Shown here: positions 42,649 to 52,488 of the stretch, in pieces
How positions within the stretch are numbered: the stretch's first letter is position 1
Layout of the letters: the number at the start of each line of letters is the position of its first letter
Origin: Rhizobium sp. SL42
Lineage (GTDB): Bacteria > Pseudomonadota > Alphaproteobacteria > Rhizobiales > Rhizobiaceae
Assembly: GCF_021729845.1 (NCBI RefSeq)
Contig: NZ_CP063399.1
Coordinates: 1-64,000, forward strand
Direction of reading: 5' to 3'
DNA: 64,000 nucleotides
Notes under the pieces: model-generated
Database searches by the model: none
What the model saw: only the letters and a program-made list of their open reading frames with translations
What the model was told of the DNA's origin: nothing
Translations under genes and position numbers: made by a program

Positions 42649-43893
42649 TTATCGGCTCATTAGCCTTTCGATAGCCGAGACCGCTAAAGCTCCGCTAATA
42701 TATGAGCCGAAAGCTTGAATTTTGCTGTCCTTCGTTCCATCGGCGAAATCAACCACAGATTTAATTACGAGCCAGTTCGGTTGTGGTTCCAATGCCTCAT
42801 GACACGCCCACGCGACCGCGAACGCCTCCATATCTACTCCGAGCATTTTTCTTTGTTGCGTAACAACTCCGGAGAAAAATTCTTTGTGGTTTTGAACTGC
42901 AGCACCTGAAGCAAGCGGTGCTACATGAAACGTCGGAACAACCTCTGGCCGATAGCCGGGGCTCTTTCTATAAAGTTCCTCTAACAGAGCTTTGTCGTTC
43001 GAAAGTTCTGTCAATACGCCAACGACTCGAGCTGATGCCGCAGCGTGAAATGGCGCCGGCTCGAAAACGACTTCACCGTCGACCTCGGTGAACTTCCCGC
43101 TGCCGTAATCCCAGGTCAAATTAGCGCCAATCGCGTCACCTAGTTTGCAATCACCCCTACGACCAGCGCAGACACCAGTCATGACCACTAGCTTGGGTTT
43201 GAACAATGTAATTGCTTTCGCTGCTGTCACACCTGCAGAGACCAATCCCATCTGCGGCAGACACATACAAATGGCCGACACCGTTTTATCGCCGAACGGC
43301 ATCTGGGCAGACCAATAAATTGCAGGATCTCCAGGGAAAGTCACAACTTCCCATTTACAGCCTGACACAGCATGCAGCGCAGTTAACTCCGGATCCAAGA
43401 GCGCACAGACGAAAAGCAACTCACACTCGGGCCTCACAGTTGGGACGATATCGCTCTTCGACTGAGTACTCTGATACTCCTCACGCGCTTTAAGATATTG
43501 GAGCTTTTCCATTAGGCGCAGCTTCCAGGTGGTCTTGGACGGTCCGACCTCTTCGACGAACCAAGACTTAGCTGCAAAATCCTCCTCGGACGCGGCAAGA
43601 GCCTCGAGATTTGAAGTCAGACCCACAATATGTTCTGGGAGTTGAACATCATTGCCGCGATTAATGCGCTTCAGCAGATCCACGCCTCCTGAAAGGTTCG
43701 GCGCCTCCCCCACTCGGTTTGGGAGGTACATATCGATGATCAGCAGGTCGAAGTAATTGCTCTTCAGCTCTTTCAGAGCCGCCGCTGCTGTCGTAGCGAC
43801 CGTTATGCAATCTTCAGCGATGTCGGCATCCCGCAAAACAGCGCAAATTTCGACAACTTTGGCATTCTCATCGTCTACAATTAAGATCTGCAT
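42649..43893 (-). CDS. Response regulator receiver fused to a nucleoside phosphorylase/nucleosidase domain
   Basis: A 414-residue fusion. Residues 1-130 are a receiver: acidic pair D7 D8, phospho-acceptor D54 (LLIIDMYLPN), conserved LTSN and a switch-region Lys. From about 158 to the end is a PNP_UDP_1 domain (LLFVCALLDPELTAL, LVVMTGVCAGRRGDCKLGD, GVDMEAFAVAWAC, KSVVDFADG), with the DME motif at about 354 and the catalytic aspartate in VDFADG. Such enzymes cleave nucleosides or S-adenosylhomocysteine-like compounds. The output enzyme would be switched by phosphorylation. The start directly follows the stop of the free receiver gene. Confidence 0.85.
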   Translation of the reverse strand: MQILIVDDENAKVVEICAVLRDADIAEDCITVATTAAAALKELKSNYFDLLIIDMYLPNRVGEAPNLSGGVDLLKRINRGNDVQLPEHIVGLTSNLEALAASEEDFAAKSWFVEEVGPSKTTWKLRLMEKLQYLKAREEYQSTQSKSDIVPTVRPECELLFVCALLDPELTALHAVSGCKWEVVTFPGDPAIYWSAQMPFGDKTVSAICMCLPQMGLVSAGVTAAKAITLFKPKLVVMTGVCAGRRGDCKLGDAIGANLTWDYGSGKFTEVDGEVVFEPAPFHAAASARVVGVLTELSNDKALLEELYRKSPGYRPEVVPTFHVAPLASGAAVQNHKEFFSGVVTQQRKMLGVDMEAFAVAWACHEALEPQPNWLVIKSVVDFADGTKDSKIQAFGSYISGALAVSAIERLMSR

Positions 43894-44349
43894 TTAAGTA
43901 TCCAAGCTCATTCGTACATCTTTGATTGCTGACTTCCAGTCCGCTTGGCCAGACGAATAATGCACAGCCTGCACAAATACTCGCGGGTATCTCTCACGTA
44001 ATTCAGCGTCCAAACTATTGAGAGTTATGAGGCGAGGCGCAATGTCGAAGGTTTCAAACATCGAAACGATCACTACCTTGGTCGCAAATGACATGCGGTT
44101 GACCCGCATAACGAATTCACGACCAGCAAAGGGCATAAGCTCAATGCGAGATCCCTTGCTTTCATCAGGAGCATAGTTGGGAAGCGTCATATCGAGAATG
44201 ATAAAACCAGGCTTGGTATCACGAGCTACGCGAAGGCCGGATATAAGGGCCGATGTGACATCCAAGTCGTCCGCTGGGAACTCGGAAGAATAGTACTCTA
44301 CAAGTGATGCACGCTTTTTTGGATTATCTTCTACGATCAAAGTTTTCAC
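43894..44349 (-). CDS. Stand-alone receiver-domain protein
   Basis: A 151-residue receiver: acidic pair E7 D8 (LIVEDNPKKRASL), phospho-acceptor D53 (FIILDMTLPN), and VVIVSMFETFD at the beta-4 position. An insertion (YAPDESKGSRIELMP) follows the acceptor strand, unlike ordinary receivers. No output domain. It lies between the kinase-like gene and the receiver-phosphorylase gene with 0-12 bp spacing and may act as an intermediate or as a phosphate sink. Confidence 0.85.
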   Translation of the reverse strand: MKTLIVEDNPKKRASLVEYYSSEFPADDLDVTSALISGLRVARDTKPGFIILDMTLPNYAPDESKGSRIELMPFAGREFVMRVNRMSFATKVVIVSMFETFDIAPRLITLNSLDAELRERYPRVFVQAVHYSSGQADWKSAIKDVRMSLDT

Positions 44350-44361
44350 CGCAGCTACCCT

Positions 44362-47300
44362 CTAAAACTGAATAATTCTGAATGTCATGCCGACGCGGAA
44401 TTTTTCAGCTTCGTGATCGACTGAGATTATGGTGTTGGGTTTTCCATCCCGGAGAGTGGACCGCGCCACTTTTGCCAAACCAGAGCCACCCTCTTTGGGA
44501 AGCTTTTTCTCATATTCTCCTGTTCGGATCTTCTCGTTGTTGTCTGAGGCCGCTTGTTCAGCCTTATCCAGGTCCTTGCAGTCACTGACGAATTCGACAT
44601 CTAGCGCGTCGTCGCCGGACATAATCATGTGAATATTGACAGTCGGTTGTTCGACCTCTGAATGAGCATAGACATTGGTGAACAGCGCTTTGAATACTTC
44701 GATCAATACCTGCAGCGAATACGTAACCGATATTCCGGTGTCGCCAGAAAATGTAACACGGGGCTGGAAATCAGGATAAAGGCGGCAAACTATCTTCTGA
44801 GCCGCGCTTATGATTTCTACCAACCCAAGAGGCTCCACGTCAGTGGAGCGAGCAACATTATGCCATGAAGATATATCTCTTACGGCATTGCTGAGTTCCT
44901 GACGCGCCCGCATCAGAGCATCCGAGAACGGGGGTAGCCTCTGCTGTCCCGTGGCTTGGCGGACATCGTCCTCCAGCTCGTCGATGAGTCCGTTCAGTTC
45001 ATTCGATAAAACGTTTTCGATAAATTCGCGAGCATCGCTCAAGTTCTTTTCTATAATGGTCCAAAATATGGACGTGAACTCGTTAATAAACGCCTCAAAG
45101 TCAACGACCTCAGCAAATCTCGCACACGCTGACAGTACCGAAGCTTCCGACCAATCGGCAACGATCAACCCCTCTGGCTTATCGGGTCGCCGCACTTGCA
45201 GAAGATCATTTTTGATAGCTTCCAGCTTGTTATCGAACTTCTCTGAGAACCGAGCCAAAATTGGCCCAATTTTTTCCCCGTTGTACTCATAGCCGTTGTC
45301 GATAAAATACCCCTTCCAAAAACAATCATCCGGATAACCGAGTGGATCTTTCGTGGTGAGAATATTTTCTGCACTAAGTGGGCTCTGAAGATGAGCCTCG
45401 ACTGCACCATGGCGCATGCCGAGACTAAGATAGGAATCGACACCGTAGCGAGGATCCAGCGCATATTTTTGATTCAGTTCGGCCAAGATCGTCCGAGCTA
45501 TGTCGAGGGACTCGTTGTTAGGAACCTTGAACGTGAACGTTTCGGACTTTCCCGAAGTCAAATGAGCGATAAATTCAACATCAGCATTTTTCTCGACTGG
45601 CGGCAGTCCAGCGTCAATAAAGTCTTTTAACCGATTGAATTTTGGAGACAGCTCCGTCAGCGCCCACGTCGCTAGAGCTTGCTCGTCACACTGTACTTTC
45701 CCCACATGAAACCTTTGAAGAAGCTCTTCGATCGTCTGTTGCCCGATGATGGCGTGAACCTCATCGATGTACTCGTCTTCGCGCTCAAGATTTGCCTGCG
45801 CAAGATTGAAGAGCACTTTGATACGCTCTTCCTCCATTTCTGCCTTGGACAAAAACTCCAGTGACTGCCTCAAAGAAGCGGATGTGCAGGATTCGCTGAG
45901 AAACGCGATATCGATAAGTTCTCCGATAGTTAGGTCGCTTGGCTTGCTAACTCCTCTCTCGTTCAAATGCTGCTCTACCGCGATATAGACTAGGTTCTGC
46001 CCCTCGTCTCCAAGACTTCCCGCAACACGCGATAGTGCAATCGCAGCCCGCGCGTCGTGCCCAACATCGGCCACCTCGTCTTCTGTTATACTCGTTGAGA
46101 ACAGGCTCGCTGGAAAATAACCCGCAGCTAGCGGGTCTCGACTTGTGTAGTTGTAAAGGAGAATTAGAGTGTCCAGAGTTCTTCCTTCGCTGATGCCGCA
46201 GATGCAGGCGATCCGGAAAAGCTCCCGATTTTCATAAACGGAATCTGAGTTCCCAACCTCGACCAACATAGTATCAAAAGTGAGCCCTACAGGTCGGCGC
46301 TCGATGTGCTCCGGGTTAAGTTCCATGCTTTCGAAATGAGCGCTCGCTATTTCCCTGCGGTAAATGGCCGACTTTACATCTTCCAAGTTTTGCGCGGACT
46401 TCATCGCGAAAAGCGAGCTTGCGAGGTATGCCCGAGGAGATTGCGGCTGATGGAAAAACTCGTTCGCGAGGGCGATATCAAGCTCGCGATCAGGGGCAGA
46501 GGAGAGGCCGTCGAGCACCCCAATACTGTCGAGCAGGTAGCCACACCACCTATTCATGATAGGCAAGAGGAGCGTCGATTCGATGTTCTCAGCAACCATA
46601 GCTCGCGCTTTACCTCTCCAGTCACCTGTAGCGCTTAAGAGCTGAATGAAGTCGGCGGAAAATGGGAAACTATCGGGCGTTGACGAATTCGGATCGGACG
46701 TCACCAGATTCGCCAGAAACTCGTATTGGTCAACCAACGGAAAATACAGAAGCAACGGTGATAGCTTTGCAGCCACCTCCAGGTTCAAAGGCGGATTGAA
46801 TGTGAGGTAGTAGAGTAATAGGTTCAATTCGTCGTCGACCATCTTGGAGAAGATGAACCTGTTTAAAACCTCCATAATGTCGACCGGGTGCCGATCGCCT
46901 TCTGACGCAATCCCTTTGCTGTACAGTATAATATTCGAGATCGAAGGATTGGAGACATAGACGCTTCCCTGCATCCAACGCCGTTGAGCATCTAGCCCCT
47001 TGGACTTGGCTAGCGAGAAAAGAGCTTGCGAAGCCGCCGAGTAACTCCACATGCACGTCTGCATCTCGACTGTGGCACTCTCGAAAGATGATGTGTGGTC
47101 AGTCACCTGATCGATGCTGGTGTAAGCATTTCGATTGTGCCTTTCAATTTTTCGCTGTGCTGCAGTGATCGCTGCAATCTGCCACTTTAGTGCATCTTCA
47201 AGACGGTCGCCTGCGGCAAGTACGTAATCAGGGAGCTGCGACGGGGTCCGGGGCAACAATGATACCAGATAGCGGCGATATTTATATCGCGCCAAGGTCC

Positions 47301-47571
47301 ACTCAAGCGTTCGACTGAGAGCTGCAACCGAAGGAGCCTCATTCCGAATAGAAAGTAGGGCGTCGTGCGCTCCCTTAGAGACACGTACTTGGCGTTTTTG
47401 AGGGGTTAGAGCTGAAGAGCCAACTCGCGGCTTTTGCGCTTTTGTCCGTTTACGGTATGCCATTATCAATCCGTCTACTTTCCGAACCGCAGTAGACTCC
47501 TGGTTACATTTGCTCTCTACACAACTCAAGCCTTTCACTTCAACTTCTAGGTGATCTGCACAAGAACTCAT
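44362..47571 (-). CDS. Large protein with degenerate histidine-kinase ATPase domain (GHKL)
   Basis: A 1069-residue protein (1033 if the internal ATG at 47463, MAYRKRTKAQK, is used). Residues up to about 900 are predominantly helical and match nothing I recognise. The C-terminal 170 residues are a GHKL ATPase: N-box-like LIEVFKALFTNVYAHS (Asn about 966) and G-box GGSGLAKVARST (about 1028); the D-x-G-x-G box is degenerate (VSDCKDLDK). No classical His phospho-acceptor box is apparent, so true kinase activity is uncertain. With the two downstream receiver genes it forms a tight three-gene transcript. Confidence 0.75.
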   Translation of the reverse strand: MSSCADHLEVEVKGLSCVESKCNQESTAVRKVDGLIMAYRKRTKAQKPRVGSSALTPQKRQVRVSKGAHDALLSIRNEAPSVAALSRTLEWTLARYKYRRYLVSLLPRTPSQLPDYVLAAGDRLEDALKWQIAAITAAQRKIERHNRNAYTSIDQVTDHTSSFESATVEMQTCMWSYSAASQALFSLAKSKGLDAQRRWMQGSVYVSNPSISNIILYSKGIASEGDRHPVDIMEVLNRFIFSKMVDDELNLLLYYLTFNPPLNLEVAAKLSPLLLYFPLVDQYEFLANLVTSDPNSSTPDSFPFSADFIQLLSATGDWRGKARAMVAENIESTLLLPIMNRWCGYLLDSIGVLDGLSSAPDRELDIALANEFFHQPQSPRAYLASSLFAMKSAQNLEDVKSAIYRREIASAHFESMELNPEHIERRPVGLTFDTMLVEVGNSDSVYENRELFRIACICGISEGRTLDTLILLYNYTSRDPLAAGYFPASLFSTSITEDEVADVGHDARAAIALSRVAGSLGDEGQNLVYIAVEQHLNERGVSKPSDLTIGELIDIAFLSESCTSASLRQSLEFLSKAEMEEERIKVLFNLAQANLEREDEYIDEVHAIIGQQTIEELLQRFHVGKVQCDEQALATWALTELSPKFNRLKDFIDAGLPPVEKNADVEFIAHLTSGKSETFTFKVPNNESLDIARTILAELNQKYALDPRYGVDSYLSLGMRHGAVEAHLQSPLSAENILTTKDPLGYPDDCFWKGYFIDNGYEYNGEKIGPILARFSEKFDNKLEAIKNDLLQVRRPDKPEGLIVADWSEASVLSACARFAEVVDFEAFINEFTSIFWTIIEKNLSDAREFIENVLSNELNGLIDELEDDVRQATGQQRLPPFSDALMRARQELSNAVRDISSWHNVARSTDVEPLGLVEIISAAQKIVCRLYPDFQPRVTFSGDTGISVTYSLQVLIEVFKALFTNVYAHSEVEQPTVNIHMIMSGDDALDVEFVSDCKDLDKAEQAASDNNEKIRTGEYEKKLPKEGGSGLAKVARSTLRDGKPNTIISVDHEAEKFRVGMTFRIIQF

Positions 47572-47582
47572 CTATTCTTCCA

Positions 47583-48704
47583 CTAAAGCACGCCCCACGC
47601 CCGAAACCTCCCCCTCCCCGTCATTTCGCGCAGCCCCAGCTCCAAAACAATCCGCCGCGCCGCCTGCGGCGTGACGTCGAGCGTCTTCGCCACCATCCCG
47701 GCCGAGACCAGTGGCCGTGCCATGACAAGCGCGGCCAGTTCCGGCAGCTTTGAAGACGTCCGCCTCCCCTCCAGTTTCCGGTCCATCATCGTCTTTGCCA
47801 GCGTCAGCCGATCATGCTCTCTCAAGCCAATCTCGGCGGCCGCGATCAGGCCGTGGGCGATGGCCAGCAGCCGGGTTTCCCGATCGCGATGCCGGCGCCG
47901 ATCGACGGGAATGGTTTTGAGACCAAGGTTGATGGCAGCGAGATGAGCACCTGATGTGATGCCTGCCTGGCGCAATATCGACGCGGCCAGCAGCCGGCCG
48001 AGCCAAGGTGCATGCTGCAGGACGGCAAGCTCGTTCCAGGCATCCGAGGCGACGATGGCCTGCAGCATCGCCGGCAAGTTTTCGGCCTGACGCAACACGC
48101 CACGCCATTCATCGAGCCGGGCATCCTCGTCCCAGTCGAGATCATAGACCAGCGGATCGGCCGGAGCCCGGCCGGGCTTTTTGGCTCGTTCGATCGCAGC
48201 GTCAGAGCGCGCGAGCAGCGCATCGATAGCAGCATAGTCGACGCCAGGGAGATCTTGGGCGTCGTCGGTGTCTTCCCCCTCCCCTTCCGCGTCGATCGCG
48301 ATCGCCGGCCGAATAACTCCGGTCGTCGTAGCCTCGTCCGCGCCGCCCGCCCCGATCTCCGAAGTTTTCCGCAGCGAGCGGATACCGTCGGCAGAGAACG
48401 CCCAATCCGGGGATTGACCGGCGATGCGCCGACGGGTTCGCAGCACGTCGCGGGCGATTGTCAGCTCGTGGGTGGGTGTGCGAATATCTCTGATATCGTC
48501 GTGGAGGACGAGATCTTCAAGATGGACGAGTTCGCCATCGATCCACAGCGAGGCACAGGCATCGGCGAATTGGGATCGCTCGAGGAAGCCCGCGCCGACG
48601 GGCGAGCGGGCGATGCGCTCGTCAAGACGTGCGAGCGCGACACCGGCGTCGAAAGCCGGCCGCATCAGGACAGTCATGCTGATTTTCGCGAGATCATAAG
48701 CCAT
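47583..48704 (-). CDS. RHE_PE00001-family protein (DUF1612 with HTH domain)
   Basis: About 373 residues starting [20 protein letters not shown]. The N-terminal part is the DUF1612-type region; the C-terminal part contains a helix-turn-helix ([20 protein letters not shown]) ending in [13 protein letters not shown]. The family is common on rhizobial plasmids, often next to a tyrosine recombinase as here (divergent, 48852), but no function is established. The intact 3' end corresponds to the fragment at 37105-37388. Confidence 0.8.
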   Translation of the reverse strand: MAYDLAKISMTVLMRPAFDAGVALARLDERIARSPVGAGFLERSQFADACASLWIDGELVHLEDLVLHDDIRDIRTPTHELTIARDVLRTRRRIAGQSPDWAFSADGIRSLRKTSEIGAGGADEATTTGVIRPAIAIDAEGEGEDTDDAQDLPGVDYAAIDALLARSDAAIERAKKPGRAPADPLVYDLDWDEDARLDEWRGVLRQAENLPAMLQAIVASDAWNELAVLQHAPWLGRLLAASILRQAGITSGAHLAAINLGLKTIPVDRRRHRDRETRLLAIAHGLIAAAEIGLREHDRLTLAKTMMDRKLEGRRTSSKLPELAALVMARPLVSAGMVAKTLDVTPQAARRIVLELGLREMTGRGRFRAWGVL

Positions 48705-48851
48705 TGAAATCATGGTAAATGATTTGCTAAAGGAACTCTATATGAATGTTGTAGTTCGCCACATGGTATGATTGATAGTTGGCGCGATAACCATCGATAA
48801 GTAACCCTTATCGATGGTTGTTGATTTCAGGACGCAAATCACGCAGAATCG

Positions 48852-50054
48852 GTGCAAATCACGGCCCTGAAGGCCGCCGAACCCAATGATTTTGGAGCGA
48901 TCGTGGCCAAAGCCAAAACATCCCTGAGTGCTGTCGAGCGCCGCGCCGAAGAACTCGACACGATCGCGTCCGTCCTGCCGATGGAGCGGCGCGACGAGCT
49001 TGCGGAATTGCTCACCGACCAGGATGTCGAAACGCTCAAACATCTCGTCAACCAGGGTATGGGCGACAATACCCTACGCGCCCTGACATCGGACCTCGCG
49101 TATCTCGAAGCCTGGGCACTGGCCGCGACCGGACAGTCCCTGCCCTGGCCGGCGCCCGAAGCGCTGCTGCTGAAATTCGTCGCGCACCATCTGTGGGATC
49201 CGGAGAAACGTGCGGCCGATCCGGATCACGGCATGCCGGCCGACGTCGACGACACCCTCCGACGCCAGGGCTTTCTGAAATCCACCGGCCCGCATGCACC
49301 GGATACTGTGCGCCGCCGGTTGGCCAGCTGGTCGACCCTCACGAAATGGCGTGGGCTTCCAGGCGCCTTCGCCTCTCCTGCCCTTAAATCCGCCATTCGT
49401 CTGGCCGTGCGGGCCGTCCCGGGGCAGCGCCGTCGAAAGAGCGCCAAGGCGGTGACATCAGACGTGCTGGCAAAAATGCTGGCGACCTGCGCAACGGAGA
49501 GCTTGCGCGATCTGCGTGACAGGGCGATCCTGATGGTCGCCTTTGCGTCGGGCGGCCGGCGGCGCAGCGAGATCGCAGGCCTTCGTGTCGAACAATTGAC
49601 AATTGAGCAGCCGATCGAGGTGGAAGACGGCCCTCCCCTCCCCTCTCTTGCCATTCATCTCGGTCGCACCAAGACGACGTCCGGTGATCAGGACGATACC
49701 GTCTATCTCACAGGCCGGCCGGTCGAGGCTCTCTATGCATGGATGGCGGCGGCAAAGATCGACAAGGGCAGTGTGTTTCGCGGGATCGGGCGCTGGGGTA
49801 CTGTGTCGAAGCGAGCGCTCGATCCGCAGTCGGTCAATGCCATTCTCAAGCAGCGGGCAGAGATGGCGGGGCTGGACCGTGGGGAATTCTCTGCGCACGG
49901 TCTGCGGGCAGGATATCTGACCGAGGCCGCCAATCGTGGTATCCCACTGCCCGAAGCTATGGAGCAGTCAAAGCATCGGTCTGTTCAGCAGGCATCGAGC
50001 TACTACAATAATGCGACGCGGCGTAGCGGTCGGGCCGCGCGCCTCATTGCATAG
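48852..50054 (+). CDS. Tyrosine recombinase (phage integrase family)
   Basis: A 400-residue recombinase. An N-terminal SAM-like core-binding domain (TLRALTSDLAYLEAWAL) precedes the catalytic domain, with catalytic Arg in GGRRRSEIAGL, His-x-x-Arg in AHGLRAGYLTEAANRG, His in SKHRSVQQASSYY and the nucleophile Tyr in that last motif. It starts with GTG. It is divergent from the RHE_PE00001-family gene. It may catalyse plasmid resolution or integration at the exchange site. Confidence 0.88.
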   Translation: MQITALKAAEPNDFGAIVAKAKTSLSAVERRAEELDTIASVLPMERRDELAELLTDQDVETLKHLVNQGMGDNTLRALTSDLAYLEAWALAATGQSLPWPAPEALLLKFVAHHLWDPEKRAADPDHGMPADVDDTLRRQGFLKSTGPHAPDTVRRRLASWSTLTKWRGLPGAFASPALKSAIRLAVRAVPGQRRRKSAKAVTSDVLAKMLATCATESLRDLRDRAILMVAFASGGRRRSEIAGLRVEQLTIEQPIEVEDGPPLPSLAIHLGRTKTTSGDQDDTVYLTGRPVEALYAWMAAAKIDKGSVFRGIGRWGTVSKRALDPQSVNAILKQRAEMAGLDRGEFSAHGLRAGYLTEAANRGIPLPEAMEQSKHRSVQQASSYYNNATRRSGRAARLIA

Positions 50055-50101
50055 ATAAAATTTTCCTTGCAATTCCGGAACAGTACTCCATAAATGCAAG
50101 G

Positions 50102-51265
50102 ATGATTGAGCGAAGAATTGAAGCCGAACTCCTGCATTTGGTGAACGAAAGCCCTGCGGTAGCGCTATTGGGCCCTCGTCAGGTCGGCAAAACGACATTA
50201 GCACTCAATATTGGCGAAACCCGGTCCTCCATCTATCTCGATCTGGAATCAGAAGCAGACCGGGCCAAACTGTCGGAACCGGAACTCTATCTTGCAAACC
50301 ATGACGACAAGCTGGTTATCCTTGACGAAGTTCATCGTCTACCAGGCGTGTTCCAGATTCTGCGGGGCTTGATCGATCGCAACCGCCGCGCCGGACGGCG
50401 CACCGGCCAGTTCCTGTTGCTTGGCTCGGCTTCCATCGATCTTCTCAAACAATCTGGAGAAACGCTGGCTGGCCGCATAGCCTATCTTGAAATGCAGCCT
50501 GTCGACGGATTGGAAGTGCCGACAGACGCACTCGAAAGGCTTTGGCTACGGGGTGGTTTTCCCGATAGTTTCCTTGCTTCCAGCGACCGCGGAAGTATGC
50601 GCTGGCGACAGGATTTCATTCGCACCTATCTCGAACGAGATATTCCACTTCTGGGGCCGCGCATCCCCGCCGAAACGCTGAGGCGGTTCTGGACCATGCT
50701 GGCACACCACCAGTCCGGGCTCCTCAACGCAGCTGAAATCGCCCGTTCCCTTGGGGTAGATGGCAAGACCGTCGCTTCTTACCTCGATCTTCTTGTCGAC
50801 CTGCTGCTCGTGCGTCGTCTCGAACCCTGGCACGCCAATGTCGGCAAGCGGCTGGTCAAATCACCAAAAGTCTATGTCAGGGACAGCGGCATTGCCCATG
50901 CACTGCTTGGACTTGGAAGCGCCGAACAATTGCTCGGGCACCCAATTGTCGGTTCCAGTTGGGAGGGTTTCGTGATCGAGACACTGATCGCCTCTGCGCC
51001 TGTTGGCACTGCGGCGAACTTCTATCGTACAGCTGCCGGTGCCGAAATTGATCTCCTGCTCACCCCTCCAGGCCAAGAGCCTTGGGCAATAGAGATCAAG
51101 CGAAGTTTGTCGCCGAAACTCGAGAAAGGGTTTCACCTTGCTTGCGAGGATCTCCAACCGCAGAAACGCATCGTTGTCTATCCTGGAGAAGAGTCATTTC
51201 CTCTCCCAAACAACGTGACCGCAATGTCTCTTCCGGCTGCAGGCCGGCTTTTGCTTGACCAATAG
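50102..51265 (+). CDS. AAA ATPase with DUF4143 (AAA_14 type)
   Basis: A 387-residue protein of the large AAA_14/DUF4143 family. Walker A is LLGPRQVGKTT, Walker B LVILDEVHRLPG, sensor region FLLLGSASIDLL. The C-terminal DUF4143 domain (VRDSGIAHALLGL, SWEGFVIETLIA, AEIDLLL, WAIEIKRSL) has a PD-(D/E)xK nuclease-like core with D and ExK. The biological role is unknown; these are often mobile and linked to transcription regulators or toxins. Starts 47 bp after the recombinase. Confidence 0.85.
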   Translation: MIERRIEAELLHLVNESPAVALLGPRQVGKTTLALNIGETRSSIYLDLESEADRAKLSEPELYLANHDDKLVILDEVHRLPGVFQILRGLIDRNRRAGRRTGQFLLLGSASIDLLKQSGETLAGRIAYLEMQPVDGLEVPTDALERLWLRGGFPDSFLASSDRGSMRWRQDFIRTYLERDIPLLGPRIPAETLRRFWTMLAHHQSGLLNAAEIARSLGVDGKTVASYLDLLVDLLLVRRLEPWHANVGKRLVKSPKVYVRDSGIAHALLGLGSAEQLLGHPIVGSSWEGFVIETLIASAPVGTAANFYRTAAGAEIDLLLTPPGQEPWAIEIKRSLSPKLEKGFHLACEDLQPQKRIVVYPGEESFPLPNNVTAMSLPAAGRLLLDQ

Positions 51266-51458
51266 CCAATGCTCTTCAATGTGGACAAGGTGAGCCCTCA
51301 CACCCCAAGAGGCGTTCGGCATGGAATTTTGACAGAAGATTTCTATAAACATCTGATAATCTTGCATTATCGTTCATTTTTTCTTCCCTAAGGAATGGCC
51401 CATCATCGAGCAAAACACCGAAATTCACCTCGAGGAAACCTCGGCGCCGTCTCTCAAC

Positions 51459-52173
51459 ATGGCGGGCGGATGTGATGTTTCCGTGCCGGAGGTGTCGAGG
51501 GATAGCGCGCGCTCCTCCCCTGCTGATCAGGATCAGACGCCAGCGCATCTTGCCAGCCTCGCCGATCGCGCCCGGGGATACGTCGCAGCGGCGAGATCTG
51601 CGAATACCCGCAAAGCCTACACTTCCGACTGGAAGCACTTTTCAGTGTGGTGCCGGCGATCCGATCTGGCTCTCCTCCTCCGCATCCGCAAACCGTCGGG
51701 CTATACATCACAGCCTGTACTTCCGGCACGGTTGACCGAAGCGCCAAAGCCAACTCTGTCTCAACCATTGAACGACGCCTCTCCTCCCACAGTTGGAACT
51801 ATGCCCAGCGCGGTCTCTCGCTCGATCGCAGGGACCGGCATATTGCAACGGTGATGGACAATATTCGCAACCTGTGCAGAAGGAGGCGGTCATGGCCGAA
51901 GATATTGTTGCCATAGTCGAGACGCCCGATCGCGGCTCTCTGCGCGGCCTGCGGAATCGGGCGATGTTGCTCATCGGCTTTGCTGGAGGTTTTCGGCGCT
52001 CCGAGAGCGTCGGCCTCGATCTGAGAGTTGACCAGACAGAAGACGGTCGCGGTTGGATCGAGACCCTCGACAAGGGCCGTTCTCTGGGATTCCAGGAGAT
52101 CGCACCCTACTACGAAGCACCTCTTGAACTGCGCAACCATCTCATCTTCATGGAAGCTGCTCTGGCGGGATAG
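51459..52173 (+). pseudogene. Tyrosine recombinase gene broken by frameshifts and truncation
   Basis: Three consecutive frames add up to one recombinase: about 51540-51660 (core-binding start ARSANTRKAYTSDWKHFSVW), 51670-51800 (TVGLYITACTSG.. STIERRLSSHSWNYAQRG), and 51880-52100 (IVAIVETPDRGSLRGLRNRA, FAGGFRRSESVGLDLR with the first catalytic Arg). The frame changes between each and the part carrying His-x-x-Arg and Tyr is missing, so the gene is dead. It belongs to a different recombinase group than the intact one at 48852. Confidence 0.75.
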
Positions 52174-52488
52174 CTCCGTCGCCCTCTCTAGATCACCCCT
52201 CACCCAGGTGCAGCCGCGGAGCGCTGTCTTAGACGATCCCTTGTATGCCTCACGGTGGGCGTTTTCATGATAGCCCGCAGGCAAATTGGCCAGAGTATCT
52301 GGTAAGCCTTACCATGCCAGTCCCTTGATCTTTGGATATTGATACACGCCCGGAGAAAGCCTTGGCCATGAAGCCGCTAGGGAAAAATTGAGCACCGGGT
52401 TTTCAGCTTAGCGCTTCTATTGAAATCAGGAGTTGGAAGCCACAACGGCGGAGCGTGTGAGCGGCGCATCTGCTGACCTGACCGGCGT

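Noticed and set aside
37105..47870. The two copies of the RHE_PE00001 3' end as attL/attR of one recent 10-kb integrative element
   Set aside because: They differ at roughly one base in five, whereas attachment-site copies would be almost identical; the recombinase also lies outside the interval.
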